Positions 44,201 to 56,000 of a stretch of DNA of 64,000 nucleotides are shown one piece after another. Made by a program: the position numbers and the translations under genes. The notes beneath the pieces are model-generated. The model saw nothing but the letters and a program-made list of their open reading frames with translations, was not told the origin of the DNA and did not search any database. Source of the DNA: Siphonodentalium dalli (Eukaryota > Mollusca > Scaphopoda > Gadilida > Siphonodentaliidae); contig CP136063.1 in assembly GCA_032622095.1 (NCBI GenBank), positions 281,103,426 to 281,167,425 on the forward strand. Reading direction: 5' to 3'. Position 1 is the first letter of the stretch; the number at the start of each line of letters is the position of its first letter.

Positions 44201-47200
44201 TTATTATACTTCCATATTTTAATATGGAAGTATATTGTTATTCATATTTTTATTTTTATTTTTCATTATTTATAGTTCTTAATATATTTTGTAACTCTTA
44301 TATCTCAGACAGTTTAAAAGGTAGAACAATGGAATTTGGTAGGTATATGCACCTTGCCAAGTTACATGGAATCGAAACATTTAGGTTTGTGTCACAACTT
44401 GATTTCCAGAGTTATGGCCCTTAAACAAAAAAAATGGAAAAAGTTTGTGCCCAGATCTTCTTTTATACGAAGCCAAACAGCTGAATTCGGTTCTCGTAAT
44501 CGTGTTAATTAACGAAAGGGTAAGAATCGGGGAAATTTTCACCAAGGTCCGAAAACAATTTGTTGACCTGGGGAGGGGTGCAAAATTTGTCAATTTTTTT
44601 CTTGTCACCGATTCCAACCATTTTTACTGTCGGGTATCTATACGACGTACTGATGCTACTCGTGAAAGAATTTTGTAAATCGGTTGAGAAATGACCAAGT
44701 TATAATACATCGAAAAATGTACTAATAAAGTCCATGTGTAGAAAGTGCTTGTGCCCAGATCTTCTCCTAGACGAAGCGCAACAACTGGATTTGGTCTATG
44801 TGAGCGTCTTAAACATAGACAGAAGACCAAACCAGGAAATTTTGACAGGGGTCCGCTCAAATATTTCCGGGCTAGGGGAGGGGCAAAATTTGTGATTTTT
44901 TTTTTGTCTCCAATTTGAACAAAAATGGTTGTGAAGTATCTATGAAATGTACTGAGTGTCGTTATGAGTGAATTTTATGAATCGGTTGAAAAATGTAGAA
45001 ATTGTGGCCCCTTCCTTTTGTTCAAGTTTACAGAAAATGCACTATCAATTTAAATTCCTTCAACCGATCGTCACGTGTTTGGTGTCATTCGATGGGGAAT
45101 TTCGAGTACTTCTAAACGACTACCAACTTGCCGCATTATGTCGATGGAGGCCAGAGATATTCGAAAAGTATATACTTAACAACATACATATTGGCCTACA
45201 TAGTAGAATGTCGCCACAATACCTCACTAGAACCCCGCTAACTTTTAAAGGGGAATCAAGTACGAACACAATGACGCAAAAATTAGCTCGATATCTCGAA
45301 AATTGGCAGATATATGACGACTATTCTATCCGCGTCACCAAATTTCGATGCATGGGTGGGGGTCACACCAGAACGTTCAAACTGAACACAGAAATGTCAA
45401 TAAATCATACTATCGACATTCCAATCAATTCCGCGCGATTCCCTTATTATACTTCCATATTTTAATATGGAAGTATATTGTTATTCATATTTTTATTTTT
45501 ATTTTTCATTATTTATAGTTCTTAATATATTTTGTAACTCTTATATCTCAGACAGTTTAAAAGGTAGAACATTGGAATTTGGTAGGTATATGCACCTTGC
45601 CAAGTTACATGGAATCGAAACATTTAGGTTTGTGTCCCAACTTGATTTCCAGAGTTATGGCCCTTAAACAAAAAAAATGGAAAAAGTTTGTGCCCAGATC
45701 TTCTTTTATACGAAGCCAAACAGCTGAATTCGGTTCTCGTAATCGTGTTAATTAACGAAAGGGTAAGAATCGGGGAAATTTTCACCAAGGTCCGAAAACA
45801 ATTTGTTGACCTGGGGAGGGGTGCAAAATTTGTCAATTTTTTTCTTGTCACCGATTCCAACCATTTTTACTGTCGGGTATCTATACGACGTACTGATGCT
45901 ACTCGTGAAAGAATTTTGTAAATCGGTTGAGAAATGACCAAGTTATAATACATCGAAAAATGTACTAATAAAGTCCATGTGTAGAAAGTGCTTGTGCCCA
46001 GATCTTCTCCTAGACGAAGCGCAACAACTGGATTTGGTCTATGTGAGCGTCTTAAACATAGACAGAAGACCAAACCAGGAAATTTTGACAGGGGTCCGCT
46101 CAAATATTTCCGGGCTAGGGGAGGGGCAAAATTTGTGATTTTTTTTTTGTCTCCAATTTGAACAAAAATGGTTGTGAAGTATCTATGAAATGTACTGAGT
46201 GTCGTTATGAGTGAATTTTATGAATCGGTTGAAAAATGTAGAAATTGTGGCCCCTTCCTTTTGTTCAAGTTTACAGAAAATGCACTATCAATTTAAATTC
46301 CTTCAACCGATCGTCACGTGTTTGGTGTCATTCGATGGGGAATTTCGAGTACTTCTAAACGACTACCAACTTGCCGCATTATGTCGATGGAGGCCAGAGA
46401 TATTCGAAAAGTATATACTTAACAACATACATATTGGCCTACATAGTAGAATGTCGCCACAATACCTCACTAGAACCCCGCTAACTTTTAAAGGGGAATC
46501 AAGTACGAACACAATGACGCAAAAATTAGCTCGATATCTCGAAAATTGGCAGATATATGACGACTATTCTATCCGCGTCACCAAATTTCGATGCATGGGT
46601 GGGGGTCACACCAGAACGTTCAAACTGAACACAGAAATGTCAATAAATCATACTATCGACATTCCAATCAATTCCGCGCGATTCCCTTATTATACTTCCA
46701 TATTTTAATATGGAAGTATATTGTTATTCATATTTTTCATTATTTATAGTTCTTAATATATTTTGTAACTCTTATATCTCAGACAGTTTAAAAGGTAGAA
46801 CATTGGAATTTGGTAGGTATATGCACCTTGCCAAGTTACATGGAATCGAAACATTTAGGTTTGTGTCCCAACTTGATTTCCAGAGTTATGGCCCTTAAAC
46901 AAAAAAAATGGAAAAAGTTTGTGCCCAGATCTTCTTTTATACGAAGCCAAACAGCTGAATTCGGTTCTCGTAATCGTGTTAATTAACGAAAGGGTAAGAA
47001 TCGGGGAAATTTTCACCAAGGTCCGAAAACAATTTGTTGACCTGGGGAGGGGTGCAAAATTTGTCAATTTTTTTCTTGTCACCGATTCCAACCATTTTTA
47101 CTGTCGGGTATCTATACGACGTACTGATGCTACTCGTGAAAGAATTTTGTAAATCGGTTGAGAAATGACCAAGTTATAATACATCGAAAAATGTACTAAT

Positions 47201-47313
47201 AAAGTCCATGTGTAGAAAGTGCTTGTGCCCAGATCTTCTCCTAGACGAAGCGCAACAACTGGATTTGGTCTATGTGAGCGTCTTAAACATAGACAGAAGA
47301 CCAAACCAGGAAA
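44201..47313 (+). repeat. 1243-bp tandem repeat, two and a half copies
   Basis: Copies at 44201-45443, 45444-46686 and 46687-47313 (partial, with a 12-bp deletion). Copies 1 and 2 differ at a few bases only. Each junction is a 30-bp palindrome TATACTTCCATATT/AATATGGAAGTATA. Inside the unit, a segment starting GTGCCCAGATCTTCTTTTAT is followed by a diverged duplicate starting GTGCCCAGATCTTCTCCTAG. A 165-codon frame (44968-45465 and 46211-46708) ends in the palindrome; I recognise no domain in it. Confidence 0.93.
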
Positions 47314-48010
47314 TGCCAATGTCAAATATTACACCAAAGACCACTGGCTATATATTCAACATCCATTCCTGTTCGGCGCACTGCGTTAATTGTTATATTG
47401 GCTAATGGGTAATCACTCTATGTCGGCTGTCTGTCTTGTAAGTCGGCCGTGATTCTGCGGTTTTATCACGGTGCGGCTTAAAATTGACATATTTTGAGTC
47501 CAAAACGCTCAAAATTCATTCGTTCGCTACTCGGAAAATATACAATAAATGCCTTAAAGCGCCGACTAATTCACCACCTGCGTGTATTCAAGAATATGAA
47601 TCACACCAAAATTAAGCGAATTGCATATGAAATGTGTAGGTATAAGCTGCCATGTATATATCATTTCCAGAATGCTACCATTTCATGACAATCTATTTGT
47701 TAAAATAAAACACCTTAAACTGTTGGGAACCTCCCGATATAGGCAAGCGAGCAAAGAGAGTTTAATGTCATCATACCATACGCTATTTCGCTGTTCCGAA
47801 ATGGGTGGTCGTTCAATGTAGCATAATTACATTGAACATATATAATTATGTTTTTGTGTGAATAACGATTGTTAACTTGGTATTATGAACTTATGCATGA
47901 CTGTGAAGACTTGCAATAACATATTAAATGGTAAAATACGCGCATTCATATCCGTATATTCCCAAAAATATCCGTCTATTTTACAAGCTCGACATGCTAT
48001 ATTTGTTTAT
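47314..48010. other. Unassigned sequence
   Basis: Short frames only (up to 66 codons); no motif, RNA or repeat recognised. Confidence 0.4.
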
Positions 48011-48017
48011 GGTATAC

Positions 48018-48390
48018 CAGGGGGGGGGTGAAAAAAAAATCCGGCACGTATGCCAGGGTGGGTGGGTGGTCAAAGCCACCAACAAGCAATTTTTTCCGCA
48101 ACTAAAAAAAAAAATTCCTGCTTGTTTTTAGTGTTTTGGCAACTGTAAACTGTAAACTGACTGCAGGCAGTTATCGTGTTGTATTTTGTTGCAAATTTTT
48201 AAATCCAACATGGCCGCTGGCAGCCATGTTTTTTTGGCCGAATGACCTCAAAATGACTCATTCCTATTTACATGTCCATGTTAACATCCATGATAAATAG
48301 TATGCACAGAAATTCATATACAAAAAATGATCGAAAGGGAAAAAATGCCATACGTGCCTGAATTTTTTTTCCGACCCCCCCCCCCCCCTG
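48018..48390. mobile_element. hAT-D element with G-run ends
   Basis: CAGGGGGGGGG...CCCCCCCCTG, 373 bp, flanked by GGTATAC at 48011-48017 and 48391-48397 (7 bp exact; 8 bp if one terminal base is shared). The arms also match inside (GGCACGTATGCC/GGCATACGTGCC-type). The centre contains AACATGGCCGCTGGCAGCC. Confidence 0.78.
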
Positions 48391-48397
48391 GGTATAC

Positions 48398-49573
48398 TAC
48401 CGTATCAACACATCGGCTATTTATCATTTTGCTGGTGAGAAGGCGTATGTTCAGTTTGGTGCTATTTATGTGCACAGAAAAGGCACCATTACTCGGGAAA
48501 GCAACATACCGAAATGCATATAGATGTACGCGAATCATGTTACGTTCTCACACAATGCAGCTTTCCCAAATCCGCGCTCTTTAAAATAGAATTGGCTGCA
48601 TGACTGGCCTACTTCTGATGGCACAGTGTGTTACGCACCTGTTCGATTAAGTCGCTTTGAACCCAAAATGTATACAAAATTCGCACAAGCTGTGGAAAAG
48701 TTCGCGATCTTGGACAGTCAGTACAATCGGTTGGACAGTCAGTACAATCGGTATAAACGTTTGTAATGACATAACGTGTCTTGACAGCATTACCTGTTAT
48801 GCTATATTGATATGTTTCTAAATTATATTTAATGCTTGATTCCTGATACACATATATAGTGACATTTCAGTGATCTTTCTAGAGCGTTCCCGAGCATGAT
48901 AGAACTTCAAATAAAACATATTCGCCTTTGTCCCATTCTGGTGATTTGGGCTCGTTTTTAGCATGTTACTAATTTTATAATAAGACGTAATCAAGACATA
49001 TGTTATCAGTTGTGTGAGTGATTGCCATTCGCGCATAATTATTTCATAAATAAATATATCCGCTGCACGTAGATATAACCGTCACTTATAGTACTGGCCG
49101 TTGAAATCACTGACCCGATAAACTGATAAACCAAGACTTAACACTTGGCAAACTACAGATCGGCATTGATTTAAAACTTCGCACTTCATTGTGGACAGAC
49201 TATAACTATCCGTATATTTCACGAGAATATACCATCCCATAGCAGTTATAATTTTTAACATCTCAAGTCTTTAATTTGGAATATAGGCACAAGAGATAGA
49301 CACATGCGTGCATGTGGAACCCGTGCATGTTCTTTATTAAATATATATATTGTACACATGTGGGTATGTATACTAATAAAACCGAACTGTGTGTGTGTTC
49401 ATTTGTTTGTCGGTCTGACCTGCTATTGGTGCCCAACCGGTTGGATCATGACAAACTAAAATTGGAACACACGGTGAATTGTCACGTGGAGTGTCATGGG
49501 ATAGGTGCATCTGACGTCGTGTGATTTAATTTGGAATTCATGAATAATTTAATAACATGCTTACATCTATATC
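48398..49573. other. Unassigned sequence
   Basis: Contains a small GGACAGTCAGTACAATCGGT duplication near 48712-48752. No exon recognised. Confidence 0.4.
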
Positions 49574-49575
49574 TA

Positions 49576-49745
49576 CAGTATGCCCTAAGTAATCGACTCC
49601 TTAAACATAGCAGAATTATGGGTAATATTTCAGGATTGAGTGGGAAATATAGCCTGCTGACATTCATCCGAAAGCTCTCCTGAATCCCGAAAAGTTACCC
49701 ATAATTCTGCTGTGTTTAAGGGGTCGATTACATAGGGCATTACTG
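49576..49745. mobile_element. TA-B palindrome, loop-deleted
   Basis: CAGTATGCCCTAAGTAATCG to GGGCATTACTG between TA at 49574-49575 and 49746-49747. The right arm lacks the CGGAAATATGGCTTG segment. Confidence 0.85.
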
Positions 49746-50264
49746 TATATTTGCGAATTTCTGTCTGTCTGCCTGTGTCTGTCTTCTACAAAAATTACAT
49801 GAGACCATCTAGATGATACCAAAGGGTCTACTAGGGGTCACTTTTTACGAGAAATATAATTTCAAAAGTAGCCTCATTCTTAATCTTTTATTTTTGCGAA
49901 CTGATGTGTTTATGATGTTCATGTATCATAATATAAGGTTGTAACTAAATAAATACTTCAATAGTTGTGGAACGGATTAATCGAGATAAACAAAATTACG
50001 ATCGAAAAGGTGAGCCACTACTTATATTCCATGACTTTTTAAAGTTATAAATATAGTGATAATTATTGTGGTTATGGTTACGGCTAGAGCATGGTTATGC
50101 TTATAGAAACATTTAGTATTGGGACATGGTACGGGTTGCCTATAGGTATGGTTATGATTAAGATTTGGGTTATGGGAAAGGTAATGATTGAGAGGGGATT
50201 TGGATTGGAATATATAGGATAATTTTATGGAAGTATCAAACTTCCAATAGGAAGTTTAAAAATT

Positions 50265-50660
50265 CTAGTTATTATTATTATTATTATTATTATTAACATT
50301 TGTAGAGCGCCTATTTCACTACAGAGTTGTGTTCATAGGCGCTGGTACATAAAATATGTGATAAAATATATATACAATAAAAGATCATCATACTATAGGA
50401 TAAAAGAGAGAACACGCGGATAAAATAAGTCTAAGAGATGGCAAATCCTAAACAAAAATCAGATATAAATTAATGGTTAAAAAAGTCATTCGAAGAGAAA
50501 CTCCAGATAAAGTCAGTTAAAAATTTCAGTTGAGTCCATAAGCTATTTTAAAAAGATGTGTCTTTAAAAGTTTACGGAATTCTAAACGATCATCCGTAAG
50601 CCTCAGAACGTCCGGGAGTTTGTTCCACAACGTTCTATTTCTATGGATGGTATATGATGA
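50265..50660. repeat. (ATT)n followed by an old dispersed repeat
   Basis: An (ATT)n tract leads into TTTGTAGAGCGCC...GGCGCTGGTAC and, further on, GGGAGTTTGTTCCACAACG. This style matches widespread invertebrate SINE or LINE 3'-end repeats, from memory only. Confidence 0.45.
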
Positions 50661-51007
50661 AAAATAATATACCGGTATCTATTTATACTATTTATACAGC
50701 TATCCTTAATGTAATTGACCACCCACAATGTGGTGTCACCCCGGTAATACCGCAGTTAACATACCACGGTCACCACCTACACTGTGTTAAGGTTACCGCT
50801 TCAAAACCGCGATGCATCCGGGATTAAAAACATTTAAAAGCAAAATTTCAAACAGAAATCTCACAATTACTAAAAAAATCACGTGCACTTTTTTGGTCTT
50901 CATTGTAATCTTCCAGCCGAGTACCCCAAAATGTAGTATGCCATGAACTTTACGCGACTTTGAAGTGACCAACATTGTTTCAGCTGTCAAATGATAAACT
51001 CGACCTA

Positions 51008-51569
51008 CAGTAATTCTCTAAATAATCGACTCCTTAACCACAGCAGAATTATGGGTAATTTTTCAGGATTTTTAGTCCCCGAGAGCTTTCCGATGAATGG
51101 CAACAAGCCATATTTCCGACTAAATTCTGAAAAGTTACCCATAATTCTGCTGTGGTTAACCCTTTACCCAACAGAACGGCCCTGTGCCAATGCATTCTCT
51201 TATATATGCGAGTCGACCATAGGTCGCCTCGCATATATAAGAGAATGCATTGGCTTAACACATTAAAAATTATAAAATTGTTAAAGAATGTAAGAAAAAA
51301 TGGTAAAAAGTGTTAAAAAAAGATTGTTTTTAGGCCAATGCATTCTCTTATATATGCGAGGCGACCTATGGTCGACTCGCATATATAAGAGAATGCATTG
51401 GCACAGGGCATAACTGTAACCATCACAATGTGGTCAAGGAGCCGGTTCCAATGATATCCATATGTGTATGGTTCTATTGAGACAGACCGAAGATATTTTA
51501 GGCTGTTGAAGCTTTATTTGGCCGGTTTTGGCCGGTTTGTTGGGTAAAGGGTTAAGGAGTCGATTACTG
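51008..51569. mobile_element. TA-B palindrome split by a TTAA-A insertion
   Basis: Between TA at 51006-51007 and 51570-51571. The right arm reads CTGCTGTGG-TTAA-[TTAA-A]-TTAA-GGAGTCGATTACTG; other TA-B copies have CTGCTGTGGTTAAGGAGTCG uninterrupted. Confidence 0.93.
51160..51551 (+). mobile_element. TTAA-A element nested in TA-B
   Basis: 392 bp, TTAA at 51156-51159 and 51552-51555. The host palindrome gives the empty site, so the TTAA duplication is proven rather than assumed. Confidence 0.96.
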
Positions 51570-51806
51570 TAACTGACAAACTTGCCCTGGAGGTACACAA
51601 ACCAATTTACTTTCCCATTGGATCAGAGTTCTGCACTTGTTGGGATTCATATAATTAAGCTTCCTTGTTGCATACTGCCTTGTGCCCTAATTGCTATGCA
51701 TCTTTCTGACTGAATTACTGGAGACGAGAATTCTCGTTTGTGTCTGGATCATACAATAGAATATATTAACCCTTTCATGATGGGAGCTGCGCTGATGCAG
51801 CATTAA

Positions 51807-52423
51807 CCCTTTGAGTGCCAGGGGCCGATCTCATCGGCCCTAAACCTACAAAATAAGTTTGTTAACCCTTTACCCAACAGAAGGGCCCTGTGCCAATGCA
51901 TTCTCTTATATATGCGAGTCGACCATAGGTCGCCTCGCATATATAAGAGAATGCATTGGCTTAACACATTACAAATTATAAAATTGTTAAAGAATGTAAG
52001 AAAAAATGGTAAAAAAAGATTTTTTTAGGCCAATGCATTCTCTTATATATGCGAGGCGACCTATGGTCGACTCGCATATATAAGAGAATGCATTGGCACA
52101 GGGCTAACTGTAACTATCACAATGTGGTCAAGGAGCCGGTTCCAATGATATCCATATGTGTATGGTTCTATTGAGACAGACCTAAGATATTTTAGGCTGT
52201 TGAAGCTTTATTTGGCCGGTTTTGGCCGGTTTGTTGGGTAAAGGGTTAAAGAATATAAGAATAAATTATTAAAATTGTAAAAATAAAATTTAAAAAAAAA
52301 TTGTTAGGCCAATGCATTATCTTATATATGCGAGGCGACCTATGGTCGACTCGCATATATAAGAGAATGCATTGGCACAGGGTATATGGGTTGATACAAA
52401 AATCGGACCTGGCACTCAAAGGG
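51807..52423 (+). mobile_element. TTAA-B element, middle of a triple nest
   Basis: TTAA at 51803-51806 and 52424-52427; ends CCCTTTGAGTGCCAGGGG and CCTGGCACTCAAAGGG. One hairpin (about 52305-52375). Interrupted by a TTAA-A element at AAGTTTGTTAAAGAATATA. Confidence 0.94.
51866..52245 (+). mobile_element. TTAA-A element, core of a triple nest
   Basis: 380 bp with TTAA at 51862-51865 and 52246-52249. The empty site AAGTCTGTTAAAGAATATAA is seen in the TTAA-B copy at 58059-58299. Confidence 0.95.
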
Positions 52424-52620
52424 TTAAACATCCTGTGCCAGTGCATTCTCTTATATAAACGAGTCTCCCATAGAGAGCCTCGCATATATAAGATAATGCA
52501 CTGGCTTACAAGATCAATGTAAATATTTAGGCCAATGTATTCCGGTAATATTTTTAATAGAATGCATTGGCACAGGCTTTTGGCAAAATTCAGGAAGCTC
52601 CAGTCATGGAAGGGTTAAGG

Positions 52621-53402
52621 CCTTTGATTATTTCCATCAAAAACTAACGTAAAACATAAATTGTTGTGGTTTTTGTTTACTCCCTAATCGATCAAGGTCA
52701 TATTCATACAGTGCTGGTAAACTGGTCTAAATTAATTCAGCTTTTAAGAATATGTTATGAGCATAAGGTGAATTGCCCTGGGGTAGATGACATTTGTAGT
52801 TTAATTTTGAAGATGAACATAATTTATATGCACTGTAATTAGCCTTTCAACCTTTATAAAATATGGTAATTTTACAGTCCAAAAGATTTTTCTGTACAAT
52901 TATAATATTTCCCTGACAAAACCACTCGGGGATGTAAGTAGAATATTGATCAAAATCCTGAAACCCAATATCAAAATCTCAGTGACTGCTATTTGTTACT
53001 CCTGAGAAAATTAGCATTTTAAATCTTACTGAGATAGTTTCTAAGATGTGTTTTTTTTGCTATTACACATATCTGAAAATCAATTCTTTTCTCCCATGGA
53101 GAATTTTTGAAATGAGAAAAATGTAGCCCGGAAAAGTTATAAAAAATCCTGAAACTTTTCCAAACTGTACAGAAAATCCAGAAATCAATAACATCCCTGA
53201 AACCACTAAAATAATGTCATTTTGGATAGATACTAGCTCTTGAAAATGATAAATTTATGTGTTACTTTTTCCATGCTCAAAACAGATATAAAACGATTTA
53301 ATATGAGATCTGAATAGCATGATACGAAAGTAAAGGTAATGTTGATCACAGTCGTGTTAATTTATTGGGACCAGATATTAATCAGTAATCAGTTTATATA
53401 TC
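52621..53402. other. Unassigned AT-rich sequence
   Basis: No exon or repeat recognised. Confidence 0.4.
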
Positions 53403-53406
53403 TTAA

Positions 53407-53819
53407 CCCTTTCTATACCAAATACTCATTGACGAGTAGTTCCCTTAGAAAAGGTTCAGATAATAAATTAACCTTTTCTATACCAAATACTCATTGACGA
53501 GTATTTCCCTTAGGAAATGTTCAGATAATAAATTAACCCTTTCTATACCAAATACTCATTGACGAGTAGTTCCCTTAGAAAATGTTCAGATAATAAATTA
53601 ACCCTTTCTATACCAAATACTCATTGACGAGTAGGAAATGTTCAGATAATAAGTTCAACAAACAACCGAGAACTTATTATCTGAACATTTCCCTTCAATG
53701 AATAAGACTCCTTCTGCACTTGTATTATGTGTCGGCTGCTTATTTTTTCCCGATGAATAATATAATTCAAATTCAACAACTTATTTTCTGAACATTTCCT
53801 AATGGAACTAAAGAAAGGA
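53407..53819 (+). mobile_element. TTAA-D element with a fourfold tandem left end
   Basis: TTAA at 53403-53406 and 53820-53823. The left 65 bp (CCCTTTCTATACCAAATACT, CATTGACGAGTAGTTCCC, TTCAGATAATAAA) is repeated at 53403, 53468, 53533 and 53598. The right part GACTCCTTCTGCACTTGTAT ends in a damaged CTAAAGAAAGGA. It lies within 35 bp of the 54-kb exon donor. Confidence 0.85.
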
Positions 53820-53852
53820 TTAAGACGGAGATAGAGCTGCATATGAACTTAC

Positions 53853-54510
53853 TGCTGCTACACATCCATGATAGACATTTATTCCGCCGATTGTTCGACC
53901 GACTCCGGCACGAATGTGCATCATCGGGCGACAAATGAGGAGTGTCACTTCGCATCTCGGTCAACCAGAAATGTCTGTTAAAATGCTTCAATAACAACAC
54001 ATCGTCATCGAGCGAAAGCCCAGAATTGCTATTCCTCCTTAATTGCACTGACTCGTCAGAATTGCTGTTTTTTCTCCGTTGTTTATCGTATCCACTAAAA
54101 CTATTTTTGCGCTGTTCATTCACTTGTTCAGCATAACCGCTGAAGCTGTTTTTGCGCTGTTGTTCACTCAGACCCGAGTGACTATTCTTTCTCGGTTGAT
54201 TGGCCAATCCTACGTGGATACTTATTTTAGGAGGATCTGGTAAGCCAGTATAACTGTTTTTACGTCGTAAGTCGATTCCTTGATAACTATTTCTCCGAGA
54301 GAAATCTTCCGATCCATCCGTCTCATATTTCCACTGTTCATCTGGCAACTCAAGATATGTTCTCCGAGACTGATCTTCCGATCCACCCATTGCGTACTTC
54401 CATTGCTCATCTGGCAACTCAAGATATGTTATTTTCGCTGATCTTTCAGGAGTGTCAGTCTTCTTTGCCGAGGACCCAGATTTTTCAGATTTAGCATGTT
54501 CCCCAGACAT
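53853..54510 (-). CDS. Probable first coding exon of the MAST-like kinase gene, with serial RKNS phospho-site repeats
   Basis: An open frame starts at the ATG at 54510-54508 (A at -3) and runs 219 codons plus one base to a strong GTAAGT donor (53852-53847). The protein is polar and probably disordered. Residues about 27-75 hold two copies of a unit containing TYLELPDEQWKY. Residues about 70-170 hold some seven short repeats of the type RKNSFSGY or RRNSNSGL, each an R-x-x-S/R-K-x-S basophilic kinase site. The end (HSCRSRSNNRRNK) loosely resembles the SCRTSNRKS stretch near the N-terminus of vertebrate MAST kinases. The exon ends in phase 1, and the next recognised exon on this strand (24023-23951) starts with the two bases needed, giving CSSS-SPHDSPRN. 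Strand, phase and order support one gene, but intermediate exons could exist in the 29.8 kb between. The repeats are not known to me from the family. This could instead be the start of another gene. Confidence 0.6.
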
Positions 54511-55887
54511 GTTTAGATACCGACTGTCTAGATTGAATGTTTAGATATCAACTTCATTTTCCGTCAAATGTTATAAACCACAATCATGATTTTCTTTATT
54601 TTCTCGTAATCTTCAACCCAGAATCTATGATTACAGGAAGTAGAATCTGCTAGTGTTGAACCCAAAATCGTCAGTATGCTCAAAAGTGACAATTCTTTAA
54701 ACACTAAACTTGTAGATAATATTGAGAATTTAATTTAGTTTTGTCCCTTGAAATCATAATAAAGTGGAATCAATAATCATATTGGATAGTCTTACCACAT
54801 CAAAAGAGATCCGTCGAGCGGTAACACCTGAACAGAGAATTTATAACAGTAACGAGAGATGGTCTACCGATTCGTACAATAAGCATTCTAATGACCTGAT
54901 CACATGTTAATTAAAATCATCCTTCCTATTTATTAGCAGTTTATTGATTTCCCCTAACCATGTATTATTGGTGAATTCCAATTTCTGACAGTTACCACAG
55001 AATCTCATTTGATTTCACCAATGCACTTTCACAAGCAAAACTTCCAATGAGAAAGATGCAAAATTGAAGAAATCCTCATAATATCATCCAGAGAATTAAG
55101 AAATATAATTTACAGTTTAATCATGATTTTTTCTTCTCATTCTCCCCATCTGACATCTACTTGTAGTCTTTTCCGGAGCTATATAAGCTGTATAATTTCA
55201 CTAAAGTATTTTCACTAAGAATTATTCACAGCCTCCAACTAAATCTGCATATATATTGTCATTCCATACTTAATGGCAAAGATCGAACACAAAATATCTT
55301 CTGACCGCAAAGCAAACATGAATCCATGAGATAGATCCAAACTACTGATGAGTGAAACCAAATTTATCCTAGACAGATCTAAAGCTTTCAATCAGCTAAG
55401 TTCGCTGAGGATCAACCTCCAGTTACATCATCATATGTAATGAAAACACAGGACTTGGCAAAGGTGAAGTTTGTACTCAGTGCAGTATACACACTACTCG
55501 GATAAGGATTAGCCACTGCAGTTCATGTTTTAAAGCCCAAGATCAATCAAATCAGCCCAAAAATGATTCAGCTGCTGTATTGAACAGATAGACGAAACAT
55601 CATTAATTTACCTCAACAATCCAAAGGTGATTTGTTTGGGGCTAGGAACCAGTCAATAAACCTCTCTAATTGGATGTTTCTAGTAGGAACATGTATAAAT
55701 GCTAAGCTGGATCAGCTACAGATGCACTTATGGTGGATCCAGCTCATTTGGATCTAATATATCGCCAGTGATCAGCTTCTAAAGGTCGTAACCCAGGAAA
55801 ATCAAATTGTTCAGGAGACACAACAAACTATTTATCTCTGGAACTAGAACTGGTATCTGCCAATAACTTTGCACAATAACACTTTAT
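54511..55887. other. Region upstream of the 54-kb exon, nothing recognised
   Basis: By position it would hold the 5' UTR and promoter of the MAST-like gene, but no TATA box, CpG-rich stretch or upstream exon could be identified by eye. Confidence 0.4.
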
Positions 55888-55889
55888 AT

Positions 55890-55998
55890 CCCCGAGAGCT
55901 TTCCGATGAATGGCAACAAGCCATATTTCCGTCTAAATCCTGAAAAGTTACCCATAATTCTGCTGTAGTTAAAGAGTCGATTACTTAGGGCATTACTG
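55890..55998. mobile_element. TA-B right arm only
   Basis: CCCCGAGAGCTTTCCGATGA to GGGCATTACTG followed by TA (55999-56000). The left arm is missing, so it cannot fold back. Confidence 0.85.
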
Positions 55999-56000
55999 TA

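Larger units (their letters stand above)
51770..52616 (+). mobile_element. TTAA-C element, outer shell of a triple nest
   Basis: TTAA at 51766-51769 and 52617-52620; ends CCCTTTCATGATGGGAGC and GCTCCAGTCATGGAAGGG. It is interrupted in GCAGCATTAAACATCCTGTG by a TTAA-B element. The second hairpin is eroded. Confidence 0.92.

Noticed and set aside
44968-45465. 165-codon frame as a transposase or other gene
   Set aside because: It is conserved between tandem copies only because the whole 1243-bp unit is nearly identical; no domain recognised.
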